DNA from: Bacillus sp. SM2101
Lineage (GTDB): Bacteria; Bacillota; Bacilli; Bacillales; SM2101
Length of the DNA stretch: 64,000 nt
Reading direction: 5' to 3'
Assembly: GCF_018588585.1 (NCBI RefSeq)
Contig: NZ_JAEUFG010000014.1
Location: 1 to 64,000 of the forward strand
A program made the position numbers and the translations under genes. Shown piece after piece: positions 44,270 through 53,912 of the stretch (its first letter is position 1; each line of letters starts with the position of its first letter). Under the pieces are notes generated by a model. It did not search any database. It saw nothing but the letters and a program-made list of their open reading frames with translations, and was not told where the DNA came from.

Positions 44270-44470
44270 CAATATGTTTATATAAGTGAAAGAAGTTTAA
44301 AGCAACTTAAACAAAACCACTAGCCAATCCTGCTAAATAGCCTTTTATGCCAAAATCATAATATTTAGTTAATTGGTATGATAATAATAACCAAATTTCC
44401 CCTTTATGCACTTTTATATATTATGTTTTCCCAAGTAAAACGCTACTTTATTGTAGCGTTTTACTGCTTT
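44270..44470 (+). promoter_or_regulatory. Cassette C upstream block with 32-bp palindrome
   Basis: GCCTTTTATGCCAAAATCAT, then TTGGTATGATAATAATAACC, CCCCTTTATGCACTTTTATA and a palindrome at 44434-44465 are in the same order as in cassettes B and D. The arms AGTAAAACGCTAC and GTAGCGTTTTACT are perfectly complementary here around TTTATT. Confidence 0.65.
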
Positions 44471-44496
44471 TTTGAGACTATAGTGTGAGCAGCTAT

Positions 44497-44620
44497 AGGA
44501 ATTAAAATAAAGCATATTAAAAATCAAGAAAGAATTTCTGGTAAACTTTTACCAACGTTGGGTAATGTAGGTGAAGTCCTTTATCACATGAAGAGCATAT
44601 CCATTGATGAGATGAAATAA
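44497..44620 (+). pseudogene. Cassette C first gene, decayed
   Basis: The frame IKHIKNQERISGKLLPTLGN VGEVL and SISIDEMK follows the N-terminal half of cassette A and D proteins (IKQYDKISGELLKALGYV DETL). It stops at TAA 44618, and the C-terminal half and membrane peptide are absent. As in cassette D the ATG of cassette A is replaced by AAG. Confidence 0.65.
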
Positions 44621-44921
44621 GAAAAGAAATATTCCACAAAATGGTGCTGTTAAGTTATAATACTGAAAGCGTCTTTCTTTATGTTTTGAGCAATATTATT
44701 GTAACTATTAAATGATACTTTGAATCCTTTATGATGTTCTAATATCTAGGATTTGTAAATAGCAAACGTTTTTTTTACATAAGGCGGAGAGCCAATTCAT
44801 CTGCGATTAATTAATTAGAGTTTAGATAAAACAACAATTTATTATATTGTATTATCAAACTTTTTTTATAAATACAATGAAAGATTGAAGTTCAATACTA
44901 GAATACTGAGGTGACTATTAT
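44621..44921. other. Intergenic before the ABC exporter
   Basis: A 45-base segment near 44660-44705 (GTCTTTCTTTATGTTTTGAG) repeats 43258-43302. TGAGGTGAC serves the next gene. Nothing coding is present. Confidence 0.35.
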
Positions 44922-46646
44922 ATGATTAAACGATTTTTCAGCTATTACCGACCTCACCGGAAGCTGTTCTATCTAGACTTCGTTTGTGCTGTGTTGGTTG
45001 GACTTTTGGAACTCGGCTTTCCTCTCGCGGTATCATGGTTTATTGATTCCCTATTACCTGAAGGAAATTGGAGTACCATTATAGCTGTCTCCATAGGTCT
45101 ACTGGTCCTCTATTTACTAAGTTCGGGCATGCAATTTGTAGTGAACTATTGGGGGCATAAGCTTGGAATTAATATTGAAACTGACATGAGGCGAGAGTTG
45201 TTTCACCATGTTCAAAAACAATCCTTCCGTTTCTTCGATAATACGAAAACTGGACATATTATGAGTAGAGTCACAAATGATTTAATGGATATTGGAGAGC
45301 TTGCTCACCATGGACCTGAAGACTTATTTATCGCTATTATGACGTTTATAGGAGCATTTTGGATTATGCTTACTATTAATGTAAAGCTTGCGTTAGTTGC
45401 AATTTTGATTGTGCCATTTTTAGTTTGGCTCATTTCCTATTCGAATATTAAAATGAATGCTGCTTGGACAAAAATGTATGGTAATATCGCAGAGGTGAAC
45501 AGCAGAGTAGAGGACAGTGTTTCAGGATCTAGAGTTGTTCAATCATTTACAAATGAGTACTACGAAATTGAACGATTCAATAAAGACAATCAATTCTTTC
45601 GTAAATCTAAGCTAAAAGCATACAACACCATGAGTGTGAACCTTTCAGGAATCTATATTTCCACCCGTCTAATGACGCTTCTCGTTCTAGTGTATGGTGC
45701 ATGGTTAAGTTTTTCAGGTTCCCTATCTTATGGAGAGCTCGTTGCTTTTATTCTTTATATTAATATATTATTCAAACCAATTGACAAAATCTCTGCACTC
45801 CTTGAACTATATCCAAAAGGTATGGCGGGCTTCAAACGATTTACAGAGCTTATGGATAGGGAACCGGATATCGAAGATCGTCCTAATGCAATAGATGTTT
45901 CAACATTACAAGGGGATATCACCTTTGACGAGGTGACGTTTGGATATGAGACGAATCGTCCAATTCTAATAGACTTATCCTTTACCATTCAAGCAGGACA
46001 GACCGTAGCGTTTGTAGGTCCTTCTGGGGCAGGAAAAACAACGATATGCTCCTTAATTCCTCGTTTCTATGATATTGAACAAGGAGCCATTACTATTGAC
46101 GGCATTGATATAAGAGATATGACGAAGGAATCTCTTCGTTCACAAATTGGAATAGTACAACAGGATGTGTTCTTATTTACGGGTACACTTCGTGAAAATA
46201 TTGCTTACGGAAAGCTATCAGCTACCCAAGAGGAGATCGAAGAGGCATCAAGACGTGCTCATTTGACAGATCTTATCGCCTCACTTCCGAATGGCTATGA
46301 TACCCAAATCGGGGAGAGGGGTTTAAAGCTATCTGGAGGTCAAAAGCAGCGCTTGTCTATCGCCCGTATGTTCCTTAAGAATCCTAGAATACTAATACTC
46401 GATGAAGCTACTTCTGCTCTAGACACAGAAACAGAAGCGATCATTCAAGAAGCCTTAAATGAATTGACCAAAGACCGTACTACTTTAGTCATTGCTCACC
46501 GTCTAGCTACCATTCGTAAAGCAGACCGAATTTTAGTCGTCACTGAAAATGGCATAGCTGAAGATGGTACTCACGAAGAACTTTTATCTAGGGAGAATGG
46601 AATCTTCACAAGGCTCCATGCCCATCAACATGCAACCATTCTATAA
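44922..46646 (+). CDS. ABC exporter, fused permease and ATPase
   Basis: The 574-residue half-transporter has an N-terminal six-helix domain (about 10-310) and a C-terminal ATPase. The ATPase has Walker A GPSGAGKTT, Q-loop region VQQDVFLF, signature LSGGQKQR, Walker B ILILDEATSALD and H-loop AHR. It belongs to the MsbA/BmrA-like multidrug and lipid exporter group and should work as a homodimer. ATG 44922 follows ACTGAGGTGACT. It stands alone with no regulator or partner. Its codon use looks more typical of core genes than its neighbours. Confidence 0.93.
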   Translation: MIKRFFSYYRPHRKLFYLDFVCAVLVGLLELGFPLAVSWFIDSLLPEGNWSTIIAVSIGLLVLYLLSSGMQFVVNYWGHKLGINIETDMRRELFHHVQKQSFRFFDNTKTGHIMSRVTNDLMDIGELAHHGPEDLFIAIMTFIGAFWIMLTINVKLALVAILIVPFLVWLISYSNIKMNAAWTKMYGNIAEVNSRVEDSVSGSRVVQSFTNEYYEIERFNKDNQFFRKSKLKAYNTMSVNLSGIYISTRLMTLLVLVYGAWLSFSGSLSYGELVAFILYINILFKPIDKISALLELYPKGMAGFKRFTELMDREPDIEDRPNAIDVSTLQGDITFDEVTFGYETNRPILIDLSFTIQAGQTVAFVGPSGAGKTTICSLIPRFYDIEQGAITIDGIDIRDMTKESLRSQIGIVQQDVFLFTGTLRENIAYGKLSATQEEIEEASRRAHLTDLIASLPNGYDTQIGERGLKLSGGQKQRLSIARMFLKNPRILILDEATSALDTETEAIIQEALNELTKDRTTLVIAHRLATIRKADRILVVTENGIAEDGTHEELLSRENGIFTRLHAHQHATIL

Positions 46647-46855
46647 AAAAGCAAAATCCAAATGAGCTGCATTTGCAGCGCATGGGTCTACCAGTAATAG
46701 TGTGGTAGGTTGAATAAGTCATTTACGCAACACAATGATTAAGAAGTCTAATAGTTTTTAACGAATGGCCACCATAGAATGTTATTAACCAAAAAATGTG
46801 GGCAATATCAGTCAGTAGATACAAACATAGAAGAAATATAATAGAAGATAAGATG
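46647..46855. other. Intergenic, nothing recognised
   Basis: GAGCTGCATTTGCAGCGC at 46659-46680 may be a weak terminator of the ABC gene. Confidence 0.35.
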
Positions 46856-46894
46856 AATAAAAGCATGTCATTTAATATGATGACATGCTTTTAA
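46856..46894. terminator. Bidirectional terminator
   Basis: AAAAGCATGTCAT and ATGACATGCTTTT form a thirteen-base perfect stem between the ABC gene and the minus-strand peptide gene. Confidence 0.85.
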
Positions 46895-46906
46895 GCTTAG
46901 GTAATT

Positions 46907-47077
46907 TTACGGTTGGATACATGTGCCATTACTTGTGCAAATTGGTGGTGGATCACTAGTGCCGCCACCACCTGGGCCAGGATCAATAGTTATCGGATCA
47001 GCACTTGCACCAGAAACACTTGAACCTACTATCGTAAAAGTTAACGCTGCACCGAATAATAGTTTCTTGAGTTTCAA
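46907..47077 (-). CDS. Small secreted Pro/Gly-rich peptide 2
   Basis: The 56-residue precursor starts at TTG 47077, ten bases after AGGAGG. A signal peptide (LKLKKLLFGAALTFTIVGSS, cleaved near ASA-DPI) precedes a mature part with DPGPGGGGTSDPPP and two cysteines in ICTSNGTCIQP. The plan is that of the peptide at 6021: signal, Gly/Pro linker, Cys pair at the end. The two share little direct sequence. The function is unknown. Confidence 0.6.
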   Translation of the reverse strand: MKLKKLLFGAALTFTIVGSSVSGASADPITIDPGPGGGGTSDPPPICTSNGTCIQP

Positions 47078-47287
47078 GAAAGTTACACCTCCTGTAAATG
47101 TCATATTACAAGTATTCTTTGTATATATTGTATATCCTTCAATTATATTTAGAAGATTTTGAGTTGTTATCATTTTATATTCGATAAAACAGTCTCTTTA
47201 CTTGAGGTGGTCAATTTATGACATAAAGTTTAGTTTTTTTGCTTATTGTAATACATTACCATTAGTTCTTTGAATGGGGTCTTCTTA

Positions 47288-47322
47288 AAAAACAAAAGCC
47301 TAGATTATTATTTAGGCTGTTG
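47288..47322 (-). terminator. Intrinsic terminator of the SBBP gene
   Basis: On the minus strand AGCCTA and TAGGCT form a stem followed by TTTGTTTTTT. Confidence 0.7.
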
Positions 47323-47377
47323 TTCATTCATTCATTTTTTCTTAATAGGTTGAGTGCTTTACTTATTCTATATTTGA

Positions 47378-49612
47378 TTATTTTAAGTTATATATTCCTT
47401 TTCCTTTTAATGTTGCTGAATTAGAGGTTTTTGAAATTGTCTTTTTACATTTGCACGGACTCTGGCAGCATTTTGAAATTAACGGTGGTGGAGGTGGAGG
47501 TGGAAGAGCAATCTGGAATTTCGTCACAAACGCATCTGATAAACCATTTAACATCATTTGAAAAACTCCTGATGTTATCGGAAAATCGGTTGATCCAGTT
47601 TGGCCCGAAACAAAAACATTTCCTTGTGAATCCAAAGTAAGGCCATTCCCATCATCTCCTCCACTGCCACCGAGGTACGTAGAGAATAAAAGTGCAGAAC
47701 CTAAAGCATTTAGTTGTGTTACAAAAGCATCAGTTGGGCCATCTAACATCATTTGAAGCGCATCAGGTGTTACTGGAAAGTCTTGAGACTGAGTCACACC
47801 CGTCACAAACGCATTCCCATCTTGATCGACTGCTAAACCTCGAGCGGCATCAACATCATTGCCACCCAAGTACGTAGAGAATAATAGAGCATTCCCAATT
47901 GAGTTTAATTTTGTGACAAAAGCGCTTTGTGTTCCCATCAACATTGTTTGAAAAGCTCCAGGCGTTGTTGGAAAGTCCATTGACTGAGTAGTTCCCGAAA
48001 CGACAGCATTACCTTGAGAATCTACTACAATTCCAACTCCGCCATCAATTAAACTGCCCCCAAGGTACGTAGAGAAAAGAAGCATGGTTCCCGACGAATT
48101 TAACTTCGTAATAAAAGCATTAACAACACCATTTAACATTGTTTGAAAAACTCCAGGTGTTGTTGGAAAATCCATTGATAAGGTGCTTCCAGTGACAAAG
48201 GCGTTCCCTTGTGGATCAATTGTTATACTGGTTCCTAAGTCATTCTCCATTCCGCCAAGGTACGTGGAGTAGACAAGATTAGTACCTATATTATTTAATT
48301 TTGTCACAAATACATCAAGACCTCCACCACCAAAGGCAGGTTGAAAAGCTCCGGCTGTTGTCGGGAAATTCATTGAACTGGTATCGCCTGTCACAAACGC
48401 ATTCCCTTGAGAATCTACTGCAATCCCACTTCCATTATCAGCTCCATCACCTCCTAAATACGTAGAGAAATCAAGAATAGTCCCCGTTGCATTTAACTTG
48501 GTAACGAAGGCACTTTGTCCTCCCATTAACATCGTTTGAAATGCACCTACAGTTGTAGGAAAGTCCATTGACTGAGTATTGCCTGTAACAAAAGCATTCC
48601 CTTGGGTATCCACTGTGATACTATTGGTGGTATCAATCCCATTCCCTCCAAGGTACGTAGAGTAAATTAGCGCGCTTCCAGTGGAATTAAATTTTGTCAC
48701 AAATATACTTTGTAATCCCATCAACATTGTTTGAAAGGCTCCTTGAGTCGTTGGAAAATCCATCGACCTAGTTACTCCAGTTACATACGCATTCCCTTGC
48801 GAATCCACAGCAATACTTTCACCTATATCACCTAAACTGCCCCCAAGGTATGTGGAATATGAAAGCGTGGGATCAATGATTAAAGTGCGATTTGTGTCGT
48901 ATGAATTGGGAAACTCATACCCAATAATTACTTTTCCATCGGAAATTGTATAACAATAGCGACATGTTATGTTTTTTCTTACTCCATTGTATGTTTGATA
49001 AACGATTGGCTTACGTTTGTTAAATGTCCCATATTCGGTGTGAAACATTAATGAGCCATCTGCACATAACTCAATTTGTTCCATTCCTTCACACAAAATT
49101 TGAATATCTTCGATGTTTCCATGAGGATGCACAATAATATCATATTTTAATTCTCCCTTGTCGTCTTTCCATATCCAATCAATCCCTTGCCAAACATTTT
49201 TGTACAAGAGTTCCTTGAACAAAGGAATTTCTGTTAGCCACTTCTTTGGGTTGTTTCCATAGATGAGATTAATAGTCCCTGAGTCCTTTGTTTTTCCTTC
49301 TAATATCATTTGATTAGAAGGGTTCAAAAACCTCCAATTTAGTGTAACTCCTTTAACAGTACTTTTTTGACTGGATTGATAAGGGGTTAGCTTACTTTTA
49401 ATTTGATTCTCAGTTAATTCATGTGCATCATTATAACCAAATAGTGTTAAAGATACCTTGTTGGTAAAAAATGCATAATGACATCCAGAATCTTTACAAT
49501 AAAACTTAATTTGATCACCAACTTGCCCATGGTTTGGGAAAAATGTAAGTGGCAATTTCCTATACGATTGTAATAGGTTACTTTCTTGATGTTCGGATAT
49601 ATTCTGTGACAA
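47378..49612 (-). CDS. SBBP-repeat beta-propeller protein
   Basis: The 744-residue protein has an N-terminal domain of about 240 residues (LPLTFFPNHGQVGDQIKFYC and GNNPKKWLTEIP, then DIVVHPHGNIEDI) typical of SBBP proteins. Seven repeats of about 57 residues follow, each with STYLGG, VDSQGNA(F/Y)VTG and TKLN. A PPPPPP hinge leads to a Cys-rich tail (SKCCQSPCKCKK). Seven blades fit one closed propeller. There is no signal peptide, and the Cys-rich tail recalls spore-surface proteins. TTG 49612 follows AGGAGG at nine bases. The ligand is unknown. Confidence 0.85.
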   Translation of the reverse strand: MSQNISEHQESNLLQSYRKLPLTFFPNHGQVGDQIKFYCKDSGCHYAFFTNKVSLTLFGYNDAHELTENQIKSKLTPYQSSQKSTVKGVTLNWRFLNPSNQMILEGKTKDSGTINLIYGNNPKKWLTEIPLFKELLYKNVWQGIDWIWKDDKGELKYDIIVHPHGNIEDIQILCEGMEQIELCADGSLMFHTEYGTFNKRKPIVYQTYNGVRKNITCRYCYTISDGKVIIGYEFPNSYDTNRTLIIDPTLSYSTYLGGSLGDIGESIAVDSQGNAYVTGVTRSMDFPTTQGAFQTMLMGLQSIFVTKFNSTGSALIYSTYLGGNGIDTTNSITVDTQGNAFVTGNTQSMDFPTTVGAFQTMLMGGQSAFVTKLNATGTILDFSTYLGGDGADNGSGIAVDSQGNAFVTGDTSSMNFPTTAGAFQPAFGGGGLDVFVTKLNNIGTNLVYSTYLGGMENDLGTSITIDPQGNAFVTGSTLSMDFPTTPGVFQTMLNGVVNAFITKLNSSGTMLLFSTYLGGSLIDGGVGIVVDSQGNAVVSGTTQSMDFPTTPGAFQTMLMGTQSAFVTKLNSIGNALLFSTYLGGNDVDAARGLAVDQDGNAFVTGVTQSQDFPVTPDALQMMLDGPTDAFVTQLNALGSALLFSTYLGGSGGDDGNGLTLDSQGNVFVSGQTGSTDFPITSGVFQMMLNGLSDAFVTKFQIALPPPPPPPLISKCCQSPCKCKKTISKTSNSATLKGKGIYNLK

Positions 49613-49877
49613 TTACGTCATCCTCCATTAATAGACATATTGTTTGTACATCATATGGATATATAAGTAGAAAGTGAGCTCATTTAAAGAAATTGTGTGA
49701 TTTCTACAAGCATAAAATACTAGGTTTTAAATTTCATAGTTAAATATAAGTCAGTTAATTAAAAGTATGAAAAAATTGTTTCGCAGAGTAAATAAAATAT
49801 TCAATGAGTTGGAAAAAAATAGAATATTTTAGAATAATTAATATATAAATTGTCAGTTACAAATGTAGGAGTGTTTA
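49613..49877. other. Intergenic, nothing recognised
   Basis: This is the upstream region of the SBBP gene; it is AT-rich, without clear elements. Confidence 0.3.
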
Positions 49878-50097
49878 ATGTCCGTTCCTGCTTTATTTAA
49901 TATTGACTTTGCAGATGTTCAAGTGATAATGAGTAGCAAAGGTTCTACCTTGATGGGGATTAGTATATCTAAAGGAGAAAATAGAGCTGTTGAAGATGCA
50001 AAAAGAATAATTTCTAGTCCGTTATTAGAAACATCTTATTGAGGGTTCTAAGGGTAACTGTCAACCTGAAAATGTTATTCAGCAATATGGTGCTTGA
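49878..50097 (+). pseudogene. ftsZ: ftsZ internal fragment
   Basis: The frame reads MSVPALFNIDFADVQVIMSS, KGSTLMGISISKGENRAVED and AKRIISSPLLETSY. This is the central part of FtsZ (in the B. subtilis protein NLDFADVKTIMSNKGSALMG, then ENRAAEAAKKAISSPLLE). After a stop a second frame gives IEGSKG, the next FtsZ segment, before unrelated sequence. The GTPase domain and C-terminus are missing. It is a degraded second ftsZ copy, far from the division cluster. Confidence 0.8.
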
Positions 50098-50183
50098 AGG
50101 GACTAAGTTCCTAATAAATACTTGGGTATTGTGAATTATCTTTCTAGGCTCCCTAAAGTAGATCAAGGAAAAAAATGAATGAT

Positions 50184-50232
50184 TGATCTCTACTTATAAA
50201 AGCGTGAACGTGAACCTTTATAAGTAGAGTAT
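50184..50232. repeat. Inverted repeat
   Basis: CTCTACTTATAAA and TTTATAAGTAGAG are perfect thirteen-base arms around 17 bases. No T-tract follows. Confidence 0.55.
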
Positions 50233-50245
50233 ATATTGGTTAAAA

Positions 50246-50298
50246 AAGGCTGTCTTTAGAAAATGTTCTAATATGCAAGACAACCTTTGTTATTAATG
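50246..50298 (-). terminator. Intrinsic terminator of GNAT gene
   Basis: On the minus strand AAGGTTGTCTT and AAGACAGCCTT form a stem followed by TTTT. Confidence 0.7.
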
Positions 50299-50314
50299 AA
50301 TAACACCTAGTTTT

Positions 50315-50842
50315 TTAATCTGAAAAAGCATTTGAATAATAAACAATACCTTGTACATTTTCAAGAGAGTTTTCTGTTATCTCCAGAGCCATAAACACTT
50401 CATCAGGTACTTCAAATGGAGCTTCGATATTCCATAAACTAGCTGGTTTAAATCCAAACTTTGGATAATAATCTTTATGTCCTAAAACAATTACTGAACT
50501 GTAACCAAGCTCTTTTGCGTTTTTTAGCGCACTATGAATTAATTGGCTCCCAATGCCATTTTTCTGATACTCCGGTACAACAGAAAGTGGAGCTAGCACC
50601 AAAGAATCGACAGCGTTATCACCAGATCCGATTGTTATTTTAGATAACAGAATATGACCTACAATGTTATTGTTTCGATCTTTTGCAACTAATGAAAGTT
50701 CAGGTATAAATGCATTTGATTTTCTAATGCGATTTACAAGTATATGTTCTTTCTTATCACCTACATTTAAAAATGCTCTTTTAACAATTTCTTCAGTCAA
50801 TTTATATTCTTTAGAAATTTCTTGTTTAATCATGATATCCAT
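50315..50842 (-). CDS. GNAT-family N-acetyltransferase (YhbS-like)
   Basis: The 175-residue single-domain acetyltransferase has LVLAPLSVVPEYQKNGIGSQ as the acetyl-CoA motif, then SVIVLGHKDYYPKFGFKPAS. The latter is typical of the YhbS group. The substrate is unknown. ATG 50842 follows GAGGAGACT. It has its own terminator and no operon partner. Confidence 0.85.
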   Translation of the reverse strand: MDIMIKQEISKEYKLTEEIVKRAFLNVGDKKEHILVNRIRKSNAFIPELSLVAKDRNNNIVGHILLSKITIGSGDNAVDSLVLAPLSVVPEYQKNGIGSQLIHSALKNAKELGYSSVIVLGHKDYYPKFGFKPASLWNIEAPFEVPDEVFMALEITENSLENVQGIVYYSNAFSD

Positions 50843-51290
50843 TTATAGTCTCCTCTTCTTTAGTGAATTACATTTTCTCTATTATTCTATAAATGGGCAC
50901 TTTCTCAATGAACGAAGTCACTAAGAAAGTTTACATACCCTGCTCAAACATAAGTTTAACAAACAAAAACCTCCAATTTTAGTATGTACTCATCTTACAA
51001 TGTGATGTAGTACCTGTCTAGGTTCAGTGTATTTTAGAATTTTTTTAAAAATACCATTAGTAAATAATATGCTGAAATAGGAATATGTTGTAAAAGTATT
51101 AGTAAAAAAAGCATTGAGTCAACTATAGAGAAGTTCATCAGACTGGGGTATGTGATAAAAACATCTATTGGTTTACTGATAAAGCTTGTACACTTTAAGA
51201 GAAATTTTAAGTTGCTTTGAAAATGGCTGGAATATTACTAATCGTGAAATAAATTAATAAATAAATAATGACAAGTTTGTAGAGGGTGAG
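50843..51290. other. Intergenic, no supportable gene
   Basis: This AT-rich gap lies between the divergent GNAT gene and a GNAT relic. Short open stretches show no protein-like composition. Confidence 0.3.
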
Positions 51291-51294
51291 AAGA

Positions 51295-51714
51295 AGTGGT
51301 AATTGATTTTTTGTCAAATAAACCTGAGTATATACAAGAGGTTGCGGAAAAGACAAATAGTAAAATGGCTTTTGAAGATGTTTTAACATTCTTTTCAGGT
51401 ACTAAAAAGGATGAGTTACCTATTACACTAATTGCTTAGGTACAGTGTCAATATTTGAAAATGACTTAAAGACACAAAACATATATAAACCTTGGCTTGC
51501 TTCCTTATATACAAAACCCGAATATCGTGGCAAAGGGATAGGGCAAATAATGATAAAAACAACCTTAAACGTGGTTAGGGATTTAGGTTATAAAGAACTT
51601 TATCTGCGCACTGAAAATGCTTCCCATTATTACAGAAATGGAGGATGGAGATATGCGAATACTGCTACTAATGATAAGAACGAAAAGGTTGATATTTTCA
51701 AACATTTTTTTTGA
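51295..51714 (+). pseudogene. GNAT acetyltransferase, broken
   Basis: After GAGGGTGAG a GTG starts VIDFLSNKPEYIQEVAEKTN and FEDVLTFFSGTKKDELPITL IA. A TAG and a frame change follow, and from 51445 the sequence continues VSIFENDLKTQNIYKPWLA and YTKPEYRGKGIGQIMIKTTL, the acetyl-CoA motif, ending ASHYYRNGGWRYANTA. The lost segment should read about ten residues (VGDECVGT-like). It is a decayed relative of common Bacillus GNATs. Confidence 0.75.
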
Positions 51715-52057
51715 CTTGGATAAGTTCAAGTGTTTTTATATGGAATTTACCTCGGCTCGTTTATATGAAGCCATTGGTACATGATATCAAGGACCACGAA
51801 TGGACAAAGCTATCTGACATTAAGTAAAGAAATTAATGCAATAGAGTTTTTTTCTATACACAAACAACTGCCGATTCGCCTTCAAGAAAACTTATTAGTA
51901 ATGATGAAACGAAAGAAGAAGGATATATCTTTCCACTTTCTGAGATTGATAAAGTAGATGCTGTGTACTATGTAGAATTTGATGCGAAAAGAGTCTGGGA
52001 CAAAAAAGATTCATGGGATTCAGTTTTAGAACGTGCTCAATTAATTTGGCAGAAATA
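51715..52057 (+). pseudogene. C-terminal coding remnant
   Basis: After mixed-frame debris a frame reads SNDETKEEGYIFPLSEIDKV DAVYYVEFDAKRVWDKKDSW and ends RAQLIWQK at a TAA. It is protein-like and has no start. The family is not recognised. Confidence 0.4.
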
Positions 52058-52103
52058 ACAATTTTCTCATGGTTGAAATATCTTTTGGAAGGTATTATTA
52101 TTA

Positions 52104-52141
52104 CACAAAATGACGCCTTTCTCGAAGAAGTGCGTCTTTCT
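52104..52141 (+). terminator. Probable terminator
   Basis: AATGACGC and GCGTCTTTCTTT form a short stem after the remnant. The region to 52367 holds no gene. Confidence 0.5.
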
Positions 52142-52367
52142 TTATTGAGGGAGATTGCTGAAGGTCGAAGAAAATATTAGAAATGAATTTTGTAATTAGC
52201 GTAACCATGTTAGCTTAATAATCCTCTATGGTAAGATAAAATTTAGCATATAAATTTAGGAGATTAGGAGAATAAGATAATATTTAATCAATAGTATTCT
52301 TAATGAAGAATACCAATAATGGATAAGAGTTAGTATTTAGAAAGAAAAATAACTGAGGAGTGGTTTT

Positions 52368-53666
52368 ATGTCCAGTACATTTCTAAAGAATATTACCCCG
52401 ACATTGATCGAATGGCGGCGTAGTTTGCACGCTTTACCTGAATTGGGATTTATGGAATACATCACTACATACAGACTAGGAAAAGAGCTAGAGAAGATGG
52501 GGTTTAACCTTTATATTGGCAAAGAAGTACTCCTAGAAGGCTCACGTATGGGGGTGCCTTCCATCGCTGATCTTGAGTCACATGAGAAAAAGGCTTTAGA
52601 CTGGGGTGTAGAAGAGTCGTGGCTAGATAAAATGCGGGGAGGCAATACAGGACTTGTTGCGACATGGGACTCAGGTAAAAAGGGTGAACATATTGGATTT
52701 CGATTTGATATAGATGCATTACCGGTAAACGAATCCACCGATTCAACTCATCTGCCATTAAAGAATCAATTTGTTTCTAATGAAGAAAACGTTATGCACG
52801 CTTGTGGTCATGACGGGCATGCAGCTATTGGACTGGGAGTGGCAAAGTATATTTCATCTCATAATGACGAGCTAAAAGGTAGATTTACTCTTCTATTCCA
52901 GCCAGCTGAAGAAGGAGGGAGAGGGGCTAGAGCAATGACTGCTAAAGGGTGGCTCGATGATGTCGATTATTTTTATTCCGGACACATAGGCATTCAATCA
53001 TTACCCGTTGGAACGATTGCAGCAACAACACAAGGTTTTCTTGCTTCAACCAAATTCAATGTCTATTTTAAAGGAGTTTCCTCTCATGCTGGCATGAATC
53101 CAGAGCTTGGAAAAAATGCGTTATTAGCTGCAACAACTGCTGCTAATCATCTGTATGGAATCCCGCGCCACCATGATGGTATAACCCGCGTGAATGTAGG
53201 GAGAATGACTGCTGGAAGCGGGCGGAACATTATCCCAGAGGACAGCTATATGGAAATAGAAGTACGGGGAGAAACGGCTCAGATTGCAGTTTATATGGCT
53301 GAGAAAGCTACACAGATTATTCAAGCGGCAGCACATATGCATGATGTTTCCTACACGATTGAGGAAGTAGGCGTTACAGAAGTAGTTGTTTGTGATGATG
53401 CACTCATACCAAAAATAACTGATTGGTGTTCGTCAAGTGAGTTTATTAAAGAAGTATTGCCAGTAGTGTCAGTGTCTGGCTCAGAAGATGTCAGCTTCAT
53501 GATGAATCGAGTACAAGAGCATGGGGGCAAAGCTACATATATGCTCTTTGGCACTGAACTTGATTATCCTCATCATCACCCTCGATTTAATTTCCAGGAA
53601 GAAACTTTATTAGCTGCGACTGAGGCATATATTTGTATTTTAAATGGGGGATCTAGAGATGTTTGA
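52368..53666 (+). CDS. M20-family amidohydrolase (aminobenzoyl-glutamate utilisation A-like)
   Basis: The 432-residue metallo-amidohydrolase has RRSLHALPELGFMEY at the start, FRFDIDALPV, the metal motif HACGHDGHAAIGLG and FQPAEEGGRGARAM. It also has a dimerisation-domain motif GVSSHAGMNPELGKNALLAA and a final YPHHHPRFNFQEE. The M20D family removes acyl or amide groups from amino acids; the AbgA-like subgroup acts on folate breakdown products, but the substrate is uncertain. Two Zn or Mn ions are expected. TGAGGAGTGG precedes the ATG. Confidence 0.88.
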   Translation: MSSTFLKNITPTLIEWRRSLHALPELGFMEYITTYRLGKELEKMGFNLYIGKEVLLEGSRMGVPSIADLESHEKKALDWGVEESWLDKMRGGNTGLVATWDSGKKGEHIGFRFDIDALPVNESTDSTHLPLKNQFVSNEENVMHACGHDGHAAIGLGVAKYISSHNDELKGRFTLLFQPAEEGGRGARAMTAKGWLDDVDYFYSGHIGIQSLPVGTIAATTQGFLASTKFNVYFKGVSSHAGMNPELGKNALLAATTAANHLYGIPRHHDGITRVNVGRMTAGSGRNIIPEDSYMEIEVRGETAQIAVYMAEKATQIIQAAAHMHDVSYTIEEVGVTEVVVCDDALIPKITDWCSSSEFIKEVLPVVSVSGSEDVSFMMNRVQEHGGKATYMLFGTELDYPHHHPRFNFQEETLLAATEAYICILNGGSRDV

Positions 53667-53865
53667 AAAACAAAATTATTATAGGTGTAGGACTACTACA
53701 AAAGTCGTTTTCAGCATATCACCGCCTTCTGAGCACTTTATGTGAAGTACTAAAATATGTATGAAAAGTAAGTTGCCTTTTGATATTTTTAAAATCTCCA
53801 TAAAAGTGTTAAGTTAATAGAAATAATTTTGTCAGGAATAACACTGATACAATCATGTTTAGAAA
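53667..53865. other. Intergenic, nothing recognised
   Basis: AT-rich, no gene. Confidence 0.3.
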
Positions 53866-53912
53866 AAGCCTAATTTCTCAATTATCATACTGAGAGGTCG
53901 GGCTTTTTAGTA
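53866..53912. terminator. Terminator, probably bidirectional
   Basis: AAAAAGCCT and GGGCTTTTT with inner TCTCA/TGAGA pairs form a long stem downstream of the amidohydrolase. The sequence to 54314 has no gene. Confidence 0.65.

Noticed and set aside
47431-47877. Plus-strand frames opposite the SBBP gene
   Set aside because: They are shadows of the minus-strand propeller repeats.
52504-53554. Several minus-strand frames opposite the M20 gene
   Set aside because: They are shadows of a well-supported enzyme gene.
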